DNA from: Globodera rostochiensis
Taxonomy: Eukaryota; Nematoda; Chromadorea; Rhabditida; Heteroderidae
NCBI GenBank assembly: GCA_018350325.1
Contig: JAEVLN010000007.1
Span: forward strand, 1,021,109 to 1,085,108
DNA length: 64,000 nucleotides
Direction of reading: 5' to 3'
The position numbers and the translations under genes were made by a program. The notes under the pieces are model-generated. The model was not told where the DNA came from. It did not search any database and saw nothing but the letters and a program-made list of their open reading frames with translations. How positions within the stretch are numbered: position 1 is the stretch's first letter; every line of letters begins with the position of its first letter. Shown here piece after piece: positions 34,101 through 45,300 of the stretch.

Positions 34101-37100
34101 AATTAATTATTCGGCTAAAGTTAAAATAATTAGGTAATTAATTATTCGTTAAACAGGTGGCTAAAGTTAAAAAAACATTTTATTTGGGATATTTAATAGT
34201 AGGGCTAGGATTTTAGGGCTTTTACTCTTTTTTTGTGCTTTTTAGTGCATATAAATGACCATTTTGGGGTTTTACATTGTAACTATTTTGGCACTTTTTG
34301 AGCTTTTTAGCATATGTTTTGGCCTTTTGGAAAAAATTTATGAAATTGAACAAAAAATAGTACTACTAAAAACAGACTTTTTTTGGACAAATATGCGCCG
34401 CCTAAAGAACGATATTTTCCTAGTTTTAATTTGATTGAAAACACGACAAACTTCGACTTATTTCAAACACCGAATTTTAAAAATTCGAAATCAATTTTTA
34501 TAAAAATTAATTTTTGTTCACTAAAATGTCTAAAAAGCGGCCTTTTCTGGCGTTTTCTGTGGCGAAAATTTGAATACAATGTCTAAATGGCTCCATTAGT
34601 CTTTTTATGTCCAAAGTCGATTTAAAGAGTTCAAATACGCATTCTACACACCTTCGATAACTCCAAAAGCAACTCATTCTTAAAAAATAAATTTTTTATT
34701 TAATTTAAAAAGGGGGGGGGGTACCTCCTTTCTTATTTATTTTATCCATTTTCAATAATAATATTTTTAAATGTGTTTTATTAATTTCAGGGTTATATGA
34801 GTGGCGGAGCTGGCTATGTGCTGAGCAGAAAAGCATTGAAGAAATTTGTTGAGGAAGGACTTCCGGACAAAAACAAGTGCAAAGTGGGGAACTAATTTTC
34901 TTTCTGAAATTAAAATATTTTAATATTGAAAATTCACAAAATTTATTTAAAAATCAAAAAGTGTTGAGGAGATTAAACAAAAAACATAATTTTACAGAAA
35001 TACAATAAATTGAAAAATTTGAAACGGCTTGTTGTGCATTTTTTGTTTTTGCCTCTTTGCATTTTCTTTCATTTTAAAAAATTGTTTGAGACTAAACAAA
35101 CAAATAAATTTGTTTTAAAATTATATTTATTTTCAATAAAAAATTTTAAAACATTTTGTTTTGTTTCAGCCCGATGAATCAGGCGCCGAGGACGCAGAAA
35201 TGGGCGTGTGTTTAGACAAAATTGGTGTAAAAGCGGGCGACTCACGCGATGCGGAAGGCCAACATCGCTTCTTCCCATTTGTTCCGGAACACCATTTGGC
35301 ACCCGGACATGTGGACCCCAGCTTTTGGTTCTGGCAGTACATCTACTACCCAATGGAACAGGTAGGACACAAATGCAAGGGCGGAGGCCAGAGAACTGGC
35401 ATTTCGGAGGGGGGGGGGAGAGGGTGCCGATCCAGAAAAGCCGATTCTTAGAGATGTACTTTTTTGCTTTTATTGCATTTTTCTTGAGCAAGTTTTCCAA
35501 AAAATGTTCGATTTTAGTGGGGGGGCATTTTGCGTTTTTACTCCATTTTTGTTAAGAAATTTTAAACAATTTTATTTTTTTTTTGCGAATTTTGCTTCAT
35601 TTCTTGGGGCGGGGGGAGGAGGCGTTGAATTTCTGACTCAAGAATTTTTCAATGAGAAAATTTGTTTGTTTTTTTATAAATTTTTCGAGATTCGAAAATC
35701 TCGATTGGTTCGATTTCTGTAATACAAAAATAGGGAATTTAAATTTTATAATTTCAAAACTTTAGAACTTTTTGTATTAGTAATTCTAAAATTTAAAAAT
35801 TTTTAGGGTCCCAACTGTTGTAGCGATTATGCCATCTCATTTCATTACGTGCCGCCTAGTTTAATGTGAGTTTATTATTATTATTATTATATATTTTTTG
35901 TAAATATAAAATTATATATTGTTCAGGTATACTCTTGAATATTTGGTATACCATTTGCGACCATTCGGCAATGAAATTGTGTTAACAGATTATGCGGATA
36001 AAGCCAGGTGTTTTAAATTATATTTACGAATATTTTACGATTTATCCCAAAATGTTGAAACATTTTTTGAAGACCCCGGGGGCCGTATGGAGACCCCCCG
36101 CATTTTCGGGGTTTTTACCCCGCTTCCGGTCCGAATGTCGAAAACCTTACATCTTCAACCTTAACCTATTTGGTCGAACGTTACATCAAATAAAAACACG
36201 CGTTGGGTTGATGTTATTTCATTAAGCTAACGTTTTGCGATTTGGCAATGTTTAAAAAAAGTTATGGCCAAAGAAGTGAAAAACTCAGAAAAAATGCCCT
36301 TTTTGGTGGGTTTCTGGCCAATAATTGTTTTTTGTCCAATGCAATTACTATAGATTCGTTTTAGAGATAGATTCTATTCATCAAGAGATTTCATTTGGTA
36401 TAACTTCCACCTAATTAGTTCAGCAAAAAAAGAATGTAAAGCATTCGACATTCAAAATAATCAAATTTTAAAATGAATTTTAAAATCTCGTCCATTTTCG
36501 TTGCGTTGTTAATAATTTGAACTAGGGTTGGACGGGACCGGGACAAGTACTGAAATGGTCTATTTTTTCATTTTGGTACTGAAATTTAGTTCCGGTTTTT
36601 CAAAATTAAAATCCCCTTATAATGGTCCCGGTTTCTAACCAAGCTTCTTTTTTTTCTTGGTTTTGTCCAGTAGTCCCGGTTTTTTTTGACCGGGACCAAA
36701 TTAGTCTCGATCCCGGTTTTTCCAAAAGTCTCGGTCTCGTCCAACCCTAATTTGAACTATGGTTGGACGGGACCGGGACCAGTACTGAAATGGTCTATTT
36801 TTTTCCATTTTGGTACTGAAATTTTAGTCCCGGTTTTTCAAAATTCCTTTAATCCCCTTATAATGGTCCTGGTTTTTAACCAAGCTTCTTTTTTTTCTTG
36901 GTTTTGTCCAGTAGTCCCGGTTTTTTTTGACCGGGACCAAATTTAGTCTCGATCCCGGTTTTTCCAAAAGTCCCGATCCCGTCCAAGCCTAATTTGAACA
37001 TTAAAAATAATTATTTTTGCAGTGATTCAATTTTACGAAATGCATACAAACTGGCAATACACAACATGGGCGGCGACGATGTGTTCAAGAACAACGCCAC

Positions 37101-37152
37101 ATCCATTGATGACCAGGTCAACAAGCTGATTCTTCGTCATAGCAAAAAATAA
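31123..37152 (+). CDS. C1GALT1: Glycoprotein-N-acetylgalactosamine 3-beta-galactosyltransferase (core-1 synthase, GT31), 10 exons, 439 aa
   Basis: Transfers galactose to O-linked GalNAc to make core-1 (T antigen) glycans in the Golgi. Exons: 31123-31266, 31741-31972, 32827-33022, 33546-33603, 33747-33881, 34791-34883, 35170-35361, 35807-35865, 35927-36007 and 37023-37152. All phases agree. Residues 8-27 form the single signal-anchor of a type II Golgi enzyme. Residues 49-126 are a Q/N then E/D-rich stem encoded by exon 2. The catalytic domain shows [27 protein letters not shown] (DDD at 220-222, metal and UDP-sugar binding), [40 protein letters not shown] and [12 protein letters not shown], all hallmarks of C1GALT1. 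It is longer than vertebrate C1GALT1 (about 360 aa) because of the stem. Introns carry minisatellites and MITEs, and intron 5 repeats its own splice donor. Confidence 0.96.
33038..33425. repeat. 63-bp GC-rich tandem repeat in intron 3 of the galactosyltransferase gene
   Basis: About five units of 63 bp carry GTCGGGGGCGGCGCGTCGG and the perfect palindrome GTCCCCGACGGGGAC. Because 63 is a multiple of three, a frame (33023-33433) stays open, but it is not in phase with the exons: in the exon-3 phase a stop follows directly. It is treated as intronic. Confidence 0.85.
33863..34170 (+). repeat. Tandem repeat that copies the exon-5 end and splice donor
   Basis: The true exon-5 boundary at 33881 (GTTAAACAG then GTGGCTAAAG) recurs four more times downstream, each with the same exon-like bases and GTGGCTAAAG donor. 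AAGTTAAAATAATTAGGTAATTA spacers lie between them, and the array continues to about 34170. Only the first copy preserves the protein, because the intron after it has in-frame stops. Confidence 0.85.
36124..36990. repeat. MITE remnants in intron 9 of the galactosyltransferase gene
   Basis: Positions 36124-36446 resemble the inverted-repeat element at 52557-52924 but lack its right terminal repeat. Positions 36524-36748 and 36760-36990 are two direct copies of a GGTTGGACGGGACCGGGAC element with complementary ends (GTCTCGTCCAACC). They are flanked by repeats of AATTTGAACT, consistent with hAT-type target duplications. Confidence 0.65.
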
Positions 37153-37821
37153 ATTTTACGCCACTAACATTTATATTGATTTTTTTTAAATATGTTAAAT
37201 AATTGTTTTTGTTTATTTTGAATTTCAACAGCTATTATGGGTCACCCTTCGTCCGTTTGTTTTACAATGCTTTACATATTCTTCCAAAGCGGTCAACTTT
37301 TACACAAATTTTCAAAATTTGGGGTAAAATTGTTCCAAAATTTTTTGATTATTTAGAAAAAGTTTAACCGCTTTTTGCAAAATATTGTTGCATAATATTC
37401 AACTTTAACTCTTTCATGCTCATTCCAAAAAATGTGAATATAATATTTATATATTATTTATCTTCAAATGGTTCACTTTATTGTTTTAGTAACACTTCTA
37501 TACCCCCATCTGTGTATGAATGAAAGCTTTAATTCTTTGTTTTCCCATTTTTTTTTGTTTTTGAATAAAAACTGCAAAACATTTTGTTTGACTGTTTTTT
37601 TTAAATATAACTTACGCCGGTTCCAGATATTGGTTGGTCTGGTTTTCAATTGAAAATTACGGTTATTAAAGATTAATCTTAATTGTTTCAAGCAATTATT
37701 GAAATTGTACTTACCCCCCAGGCTACTACTTTTAGGTTCGAAAAAACTCTAAATCCTAAATAGGTGAAAAATGCCATAATAGGCTCCAAAAATGGGCGGT
37801 AGTTTTTACTGATTAGCCTTG
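37153..37821. other. Downstream flank of the galactosyltransferase gene
   Basis: AT-rich DNA without a gene. An AATAAA overlaps the end of the coding region (about 37148-37153) and GAATAAAAA lies near 37563. Either could be a polyadenylation signal. Confidence 0.4.
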
Positions 37822-38322
37822 TTTAATGAGTATATTTAAAGCTTTTTCGCTTGTCCCGAAACCAACAAAAAAAATTTTGGGTTGTGAGCCCAATAATTGG
37901 ACTCCAATTTGGCCCAAAACCTTAAAAAGGAAACAATGATTTGTACAAAACCAAAAATTTTCGTAAAACATAACTCCCGGGGGCGAAAGAACCGGACTCC
38001 GCTCCATGCTCTGATTATGATTAAATTTTTGTGGCGTTTAGTTGCACTAACTTTGAGCATAAAAACCGGACGACACCCCAAAAATTTTGTACAAAAATTT
38101 GTGTTTTGCGATTTTTGGGTTTTGATTTCTTTTTTTGGGTTTTGGTCCAATTTGACCCATAACAAAAAAAAAATTTTTTGGTTTTGTACAAATCATTTGT
38201 TTCCGTTTAGGGGGTGTTAGGTCAAATTGGAGTCCAATAATTGGACTCACATCCCAAACAAACATCCAAAAATTTTTTGTTGGTTTCGGGACACGCGAAA
38301 AAGCTTTAAATCTACTCATTAA
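37822..38322. mobile_element. Palindromic MITE-like element
   Basis: The left arm, TAATGAGTATATTTAAAGC, and what follows (CTTTTTCGC, GTCCCGAAACCAAC) pair with the right arm ending TACTCATTA. The AATTGGAGTCCAATAATTGG core is also mirrored. It is about 500 bp, with no coding sequence, between the galactosyltransferase and collagen genes. Confidence 0.75.
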
Positions 38323-39515
38323 AGAAAAAAATGTAATTACCTATCAAGCAAATTTACTAAAAAAATGCCATTTTTTTCAGTGCATTTTTTGGCATTTTTT
38401 TGGAGCATAGGTATATATGCGAATAATTTGACCATTTTTGTAGCATATAAATCCTTTCCCTAATGATGAATGTTGGTTGACCTCTTTGTTAGCGCGCGCG
38501 GTTCGCCATGCATTTCTCTTGAACTCCATCCCTCCCAATTTTATCATTCAAAAAGCGCCTCGGGCAGTAACGCGCGAAAACCCGTATGGGGGGGGGGGGG
38601 AGGGCGGATAGGCAATACATTTGCTGCTGCATCAATGCTAATCACTAAAAACTGCCTCCCAATTTATTTTTGTTGGAGGCTCGGAGTCAGAGAGCGATCA
38701 GCAACAGAGATTCCCCCTCCCCCCCGGTGTTGGTGGAACCCGTTGGGCAAATTAAAAATTTTGCATTGTTGTGTCCGCGCCCACCGCCTCGGGGGCGACA
38801 CGTTGCACAGCAATGTTGTGTGTGTGCCCCTAGGGCATGTGTTTGCTTGCTGCTGTTAATGATGATGAGTGCCTTAGGGCATGCGCGCAAACATCAACCA
38901 GCGCAGCAGTTCCTGGCTGCGCTGGCAAAACGGGATGTGCAAGTCGTCGAACATATAAAATAAGCGTGCAGGCAACCATAAACCCCCGATTTTTATCCAT
39001 TAACCGCCGCCGCTGCTTCTTCCACTACTGTTCACAAAAAGAGTACTACATTTTGTGTTGTTTTTCGTGTGGTTTAGAATTAATCATTATGTTTCACTGA
39101 AATTTTAAGATTTAGTCTAAAAAACAAACAAAAATATCTCATGGAATTAAATTCTACATTAATTTTTAGTTAATAATATTATTCGAATTCCTAGTAAAAT
39201 TTAAAAATATATTTAAAAAATGACTTTGTATTATTTGAATAAAAAATTATTTGAAAACTCAGTAAAATTTGAAAATTTCGTTTTTCTTTATTGTTTCTAT
39301 ATTCTTTATTGAAAAAAGAGGATTTCAAATTTTACTAGTAAAATTCGAATTTTACTAAAAAAAATTCAATTTCTGGAGATATTCAAATAATACTAGGAAA
39401 ATTAGAATAATCCTAATATTCAAACCAACACACATAGGTATACATTAATTATTACAATTGATCCGATTATGTAATTTTATCTTTATATATTATTAATTAA
39501 AGAGAAGTATTATTA
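38323..39515. other. Upstream region of the collagen gene
   Basis: A GC-richer island at 38470-39030 stands out from AT-rich surroundings and contains a TATA motif. Positions 39060-39440 are AT-rich with AATACTAGGAAAATT-type repeats, also seen near 31010 and 48150-48330. Open frames in the GC island look like chance products. Confidence 0.5.
38954..38960 (+). promoter_or_regulatory. TATA box candidate for the collagen gene
   Basis: TATAAAA follows a GC-rich stretch and precedes CCGCCGCCGCTGC sequence. It is about 560 bases from the collagen start codon, so it would imply a long 5' leader, a leader intron or a trans-spliced outron. The assignment is tentative. Confidence 0.35.
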
Positions 39516-40875
39516 ATGATTGAGCTGGAGAACCGGATCAAAGCATACCGCTTTGTTGCCTATTCAGCGGTATGCTTCTCTGTGGTTGCCGTTCTCAGCG
39601 TGTGCGTTACGTTGCCCATGGTCTACAACTATGTGCACCATGTGCGACGTAGCATGACAAACGAAGTGAACTACTGTAAGGTTGGTAACTACTGTAGAGA
39701 AGAGGTAGTTGTAAAATGGTCCATCATCATAATCTCTAGCTTACCCAACACCACCACACCAGCAGATCGATTATGCTTAATTAGGGTTGACACCCCCGAC
39801 GTTTGGGGAGGGAAAGTCGGAGATCAGGGGTTGAAGGTCGGGGATCGAGTTCAGGAAATTACGGAGTTGTCGGGGAAGACACTATCGAGGTTCGGGGTCG
39901 GGGATTGATCCAAATTCGTCGGGGACCCGGCGTCGTGTTTTTTGGGGTCAAGGTGCCACCTAAGCGTTTATGCATTATGGCTTTTGCAGGGCTCCGCCAA
40001 CGACATTTGGTCGGAGGTAAACCAGTTGCGGCACGTGCCAACAGCCGCGCCTGGCAACCGTACGGCACGTCAGGCGGGTTATGGTGAAGGTGGAGGACCG
40101 TCAAGCAGTGCCAGCGTCACTGGCGGCCAACAGGCGGCTAGTGGAGGAGGTTGCGAGTCATGCTGTCTGCCTGGACCGCCTGGACCGGCCGGCACGCCCG
40201 GCAAACCTGGTCGTCCCGGCAAACCCGGAGCACCTGGACTGCCCGGCAATCCGGGCAAGCCACCAACCCAGCCTTGTGAGCCAGTCACGCCGGTACGTGT
40301 GCTTTAAAGGAAATTCCAAATCTTTAAGTTTGTTTTTTTAAACAAAATTTTAGCCTCCGTGCAAGCCATGCCCTGCCGGACCACCGGGACCGCCAGGGCC
40401 TCCGGGGCCACCCGGAGAGGCCGGTGGGCCCGGCCAACCTGGTCAGCCAGGTCAAGATGCGCCTCCGGGCGAGCCGGGCCCAAAAGGACCACCTGGTCCA
40501 CCTGGCCAGCCTGGACAGCCCGGTGCGCCTGGCGAACCGGGAGCATCAGCCCAATCGCAACCAATTGTTCCTGGACCTCCGGGCGAACCTGGTAAATTAG
40601 CGCAAATATTCAATTCGCAATTTATAAATTGCTTAGGTGATGCCGGACCTCCTGGGCCTCCTGGACCTCCTGGCAACGCTGGACAAGACGGAGTGCCAGG
40701 CCAACCCGGCCCTAAGGGACCGCCTGGGCCACCAGGGCCACCGGGCAACGACGGCCAGCCCGGTGCTCCTGGCCAGCCTGGACAAGCCGGTGGACAAGGC
40801 GAGAAAGGCATTTGCCCCAAGTATTGTGCCATCGACGGCGGTGTGTTCTTCGAGGATGGCACACGACGTCGTTGA
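39516..40875 (+). CDS. Nematode cuticle collagen (4 exons, 314 aa)
   Basis: Structural protein of the cuticle, secreted by the hypodermis and cross-linked into the extracellular matrix. Exons: 39516-39680, 39990-40292, 40354-40591 and 40637-40875. The N-terminal nematode collagen domain (about 1-68) includes [11 protein letters not shown], a hydrophobic stretch, [11 protein letters not shown] and [12 protein letters not shown] non-helical linker follows with an RTAR basic site suited to subtilisin-like processing. Then come a cysteine group (CESCC), a first Gly-X-Y run of about 30 residues, a second cysteine group (CEP ... CKPC), long Gly-X-Y runs broken near AQSQPIV, and the C-terminus [18 protein letters not shown]. 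This order and the C-terminal signature match the large COL-12/COL-13-like group of Caenorhabditis, but orthology cannot be assigned by eye. Minus-strand frames over the Gly-X-Y region are shadows. Confidence 0.97.
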
Positions 40876-41011
40876 AGAAAAGAAAGAAACCAACCAAAGA
40901 ATTGATTGTCACTTTGCAAACTAAGCAAGCATAAAGCACAAACAAACAAAACAAAAAACACTAAGTTCTGTTCCATGCGTTTAGAACAGAACAGACTAAG
41001 GTGTGGAACTG

Positions 41012-41017
41012 AATAAA
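41012..41017 (+). terminator. Polyadenylation signal AATAAA of the collagen gene
   Basis: AATAAA lies 137 bases after the collagen stop codon, at a normal distance for a short nematode 3' UTR. Confidence 0.65.
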
Positions 41018-41039
41018 ATTGTAATTTTAAGAATTTTGC

Positions 41040-42324
41040 TTAAATTTCTAAACAAAAACTCACCCTCTAAAGAACGATTTTTTAGCCCCAGGTGTAGCGT
41101 GACACCTTAAAGTTACGTCAGGCCGGCCCTGAGCTCCACCAGAGAAATCCATCTTTTTGGGTGCATTTTTTTGAATTTTTGGCCAAAAATGCCAAAATAT
41201 GCTTTTATTCCCGAAAAGTCTCAAAATATCTAAAAAAGTTGGTACAAATTGGAAAAAAATTTGGTTGAGCTTCTCCCTTCATTATACATATATGCTAATG
41301 CGGTCCCCATTAATAATATTGCTACAAGATCATGAGCTTGCTAAAAAAGGCCAGCATTAATTATTTTGCTTAACATCAGCCGCCGGAATATTAAAATATA
41401 AAATTGCCAATTTTTCAAATAATCATTTGGGCCAATCAACGAAATACATGAAAACATCCAATACATTCAGCTAACATCCTGTAGACAATTCATATATATT
41501 TATATATTGGTTCAGAGTAAACAATTTAATTTTCTTGACGAAATTGCCAATTTCATATTAAAATCAATAACAAAAAACTTTTCCGGCGGATGTTTAGCAA
41601 AATAAATACAGGTAAAAATGATTTATCAATCTCATGTTCGATCGATCACACATGCCATTCACATGAATTTTGTTTTAGTAAATCTGCTGAAATTAATGAG
41701 CTTAAAAACTGGAATATAAAAAGGAAGAAAATCAAATCAAATCCAATCAAAAATTTTTCAAAACACCATATAATTCCAATAAAAATTTTTCGTATTATTT
41801 CATTTTGTTTACACTTTTACTCAATTTGGCAATAGATTTGCAACAAATTTTAAAAATACGGTATATTTTTTTGAAGAATCTGACCTACGTTTCGACCAAT
41901 TCTAACCCCTAACCCGAATCCGAACATTTTTTCGAAAATTCAATTACAAAAATCTATTTTGACTTAAAAGCATTCCAAAAAGCATGAATTCGGTCATTAC
42001 TTGCCTTTTCGTGTCAGAACTCTACACCCCCGAATACCCCTAGATACACCTTTTTTCGACTTTTAATAATCACTGACGGTTTCTCCAGTGACGGATTGTC
42101 CAGTGACGGATTGTCCAGTGACGGATTGTCCAGTGACGGATTGTCCAGTGACGGATTGTCCAGCGACGGATTGTCCAGTGACGGATTGTCCGGGAGCCCC
42201 CCCCCCCCCTGACTGGCTACGTCCCTGAGCATAACCATTTTTTAATATTAAAATAAGAAAAATTTTATATAAAATTAATTAGTTTCTAAAAACTTAAAAA
42301 GATTACAATTATTAAAAACAGAAA
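41040..42324. other. Intergenic region upstream of the GS-like gene
   Basis: No gene seen; the open frame at 41590-41835 is low-complexity and lacks support. One ATGCCA hexamer lies at 41652-41657. A minisatellite lies at 42072-42192. Just before the start codon, the AAACAG at about 42316-42321 could be a trans-splice acceptor. Confidence 0.5.
42072..42192. repeat. Minisatellite, 15-bp unit GTGACGGATTGTCCA
   Basis: About eight head-to-tail units lie 130-250 bases upstream of the GS-like gene. One unit carries a C for T change and the array ends in a C-run. The minus-strand frame over it is an artefact. Confidence 0.9.
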
Positions 42325-45300
42325 ATGCTTGATATAAACATAATTTCCTTAAAATTTTGCCTTCTTATACTCATCAACATTATTGTTGGCGTCGTAACAT
42401 CACCTCAACCATCAAACCAGCCTACAAATAATAATAGTAGTTCAAAATAAATAATAAAAATTTAATTTTTTGTTTTTCAAAAAAAAATTTGCACTCGGAG
42501 AGTTAAGCTAAAGTTGGCATAAACAATTTTCAGATGCTCAAAATGGAGAAGAAATGGAAACTTTGGATGTACAAGCACTAGTCGAGGACGCAATTGATTG
42601 GGCCCAAAATATTTCGCTTGTTTGGATCCCTAAATATAATAGCAGAGGGTTGCCGATTATAAATAAATAAATTTCTTAATTATATTAATATTTTAAATAA
42701 TAAATAATATATATATTTTAAATTAAGCGATGTCACCCAGTTTGTGGCATTCACGCTATTTCCATCGCCATTCCCGCGAAAATTATTTGAACAGGCTCAA
42801 AAATTACAACATGTTAGTTTTATTTTGATTTGTTGGGGTTAAAAAAAAATTTAAAAAAAACAGAAATTAAAATGTAACCATTTTTTTGATTAGTGTTCGG
42901 TACAATACTATAAGTTGAACAATAATCGCGAACTGCAGTTTATAATTTTTCAATTATTAAAAAAAAAGCATTTTTTCAATTATTTTTCAAATTTCCATAG
43001 TAAGGTTAAATTCTGAAAAGGATGGCAGAACTGAGGTTTTTAGGCCTCATTTTTTGGCTTTTTGAGGACTAAAGAGGCGGAAGCTTAATTGGTATTACTA
43101 AAGTTTAATGTTCCATATTTGAATTAAATTTTTCAAAATTATTGGTTTTTGGGATATTTTAGAAAAACCGCGCGCAAAAAAACAGTAAAATTTTGTTCAA
43201 AAAAACGCTAAAAAGTGATTTTTTCAAATTTCACGCTGCTCGAAAGAGCACCTTATTTATGTAAGCTATAAGCCTTTTAAATAAAAATGCTGCGGGATTG
43301 AATAATTTTTTTCTGACAAAATAAAACGTAAACCAAAAAATATTTTTTCCAATTACGAATCACAAAAAAATCCGAAATAGCCAAAATTAACAAAACAACG
43401 AAACAAAACCTTTTTGTACATATTTTGATCATAAATTTTTTTTTGTTGATTTTTGTTGGATATTTCGATCATAAATTTATTTTGTTTAATTGATGGCAAA
43501 CATTCCTTTTTAGGCTTACAATTTGCTCTATTTCCGCATTTCGCATGACTATGACTTTTTGGCTAAAGCATATGAAGAAGTTGGGAAAACAAATTTGCCA
43601 ATTCGACGACTGTTAAACATTTTGAATGCAGTAAAGGCGGAGGGCATCAAACAGAAAATATCCCTGCTTTTAACCAGATCGGTAGGGCAACAACAATTTT
43701 TGTGTGTGTTTAATTCGTGTCGAAAATTTTTCAAAAATCACAATAAATTGGAACAAAAATACCAATCAGATTTTAGGGCCAAAAATTAGTACAATTTACA
43801 AAATGTTCCAAAATATAGTAAATATTTATTTGAATTTTTTACTCAATTTGCTAAGAAATTTGAGAACCAGACTTTTAAGAATGCGGTCATTTTTTGAAGC
43901 TAGGAATGGGATAGGCACGGCGGGCGAATTTTTTGAAGATTTTAAACAATATTTGTTAAGAAAATTGGTTAAAAAATTACGAATTTTCCTGAAAAATCAG
44001 TACGCCGTGCTGAAATCAGTACCTTTCTGACAAATCACTACATTTTCGATTTGTCAGATTTGGCCTCATAAAATAGTACATTTCTAAAAAATATTAATCC
44101 TGCTGCGGGTCTACTCTTTATCTCCCCACGACTTTGGGCAACAAAATTAGGGGCGGTCTTGAACAGGGAGGCGCCAAAATGGCCTATTTTTATGGCAAAT
44201 GCCATAATTTAAAATGAAAAATTTTCACAAATTTTTTATGGGCATAGAAATATACAGAATTTGAAGAAATGCCTATTTTTGATCCCTTAATGCCATATTT
44301 TTTGGAGCCGGTTGCCATATTTTTTTCTCAAAAGTGAGTTGGCCTCCCTGGTCCCGAATTGAATTAGAGAAGAATAAAAGTTTCATAAATATAGACAATA
44401 TTGCCGCCATTTTCGACATAATTTAACAAAATTCATTTAGGACTATATGTGCCATGTGGCAAAAAACAAAGAGAACGATGAACAGCATTATGAACTTAAA
44501 CAAGTGTTGATTATAAAATAAAATAAGATTAAATAATTTATAACTTAATTTAATTAAATTATTTTAAATGCATACAAAAATCACAGGTTGAATTCAATGC
44601 CGGACAAATTGGTGGCATTTCGGTGTCTCGACGAATACCAAATTTGCACCGTCGAATGATGTGGAAAGCGAGTAGAAAATGGTCGCAAAACGAAATGCCA
44701 GACAGTGACGGCGACATTTCATTTGCAAAAGCACTGTACGAGGCATGGTAAGAAATGTTTTGTAATTTATATTAAAATTTGATTATTAAAAAAATTTTTG
44801 TTACCTTTAATTTAACAATTAAAATTTGACTCAAGTTCTGTTCGTATTGCCAATCAAACTTTTATGCGACTAAAACTGACTTCAACACCTAATCGATTCA
44901 TACTTTCTTAAAGCCATTCTCAAAGAGCTGAAGCTTTTACATAAAGCTTAACTTTCGAATTAATGGAACTTTCGCGGGGTCTAGCAAGCTTCAGGATCAC
45001 GATGGGAGGAAATCCTATAGATCGTAGCTTGCTGAGATCATGCTTTAACTATATCAACCATTTTTCTTGGGATAGGGATTAAAAAAATAATGTTTTTTTG
45101 ATCACTTTTTTTGTGCCCTCAATGCGGAATGGCATAGGGGCAGTTTTGACGCGTATTGATTTGATTGGGGACACATAAACTGAGCATTTGGTGTTAACAA
45201 TCAAAACTCATTTGCTGCTGTTTTATTAAGTAATTAACATTTTTTATTATATAAAAATTTTGTTTTATAAAGGCATGCTTTTGGTGATCCGAACGCCATC

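Noticed and set aside
38470..38963. GC-rich plus-strand frames of 97-129 codons upstream of the collagen
   Set aside because: No signal peptide, domain or splice continuity. Composition explains openness; a promoter-type region is more likely.
40079..40976. Long minus-strand frames over the collagen gene
   Set aside because: Antisense shadows of Gly-X-Y codons (GGN CCN); the plus-strand collagen is unambiguous.
41590..41835. 81-codon plus-strand frame
   Set aside because: AT-rich, no in-phase partner exon, no signal peptide despite neighbouring secreted genes; judged chance.
42014..42238. Minus-strand frame with DNPSL repeats; array looked CRISPR-like at first sight
   Set aside because: Direct 15-bp units without spacers in a eukaryotic intergenic region: a minisatellite, not a CRISPR array.
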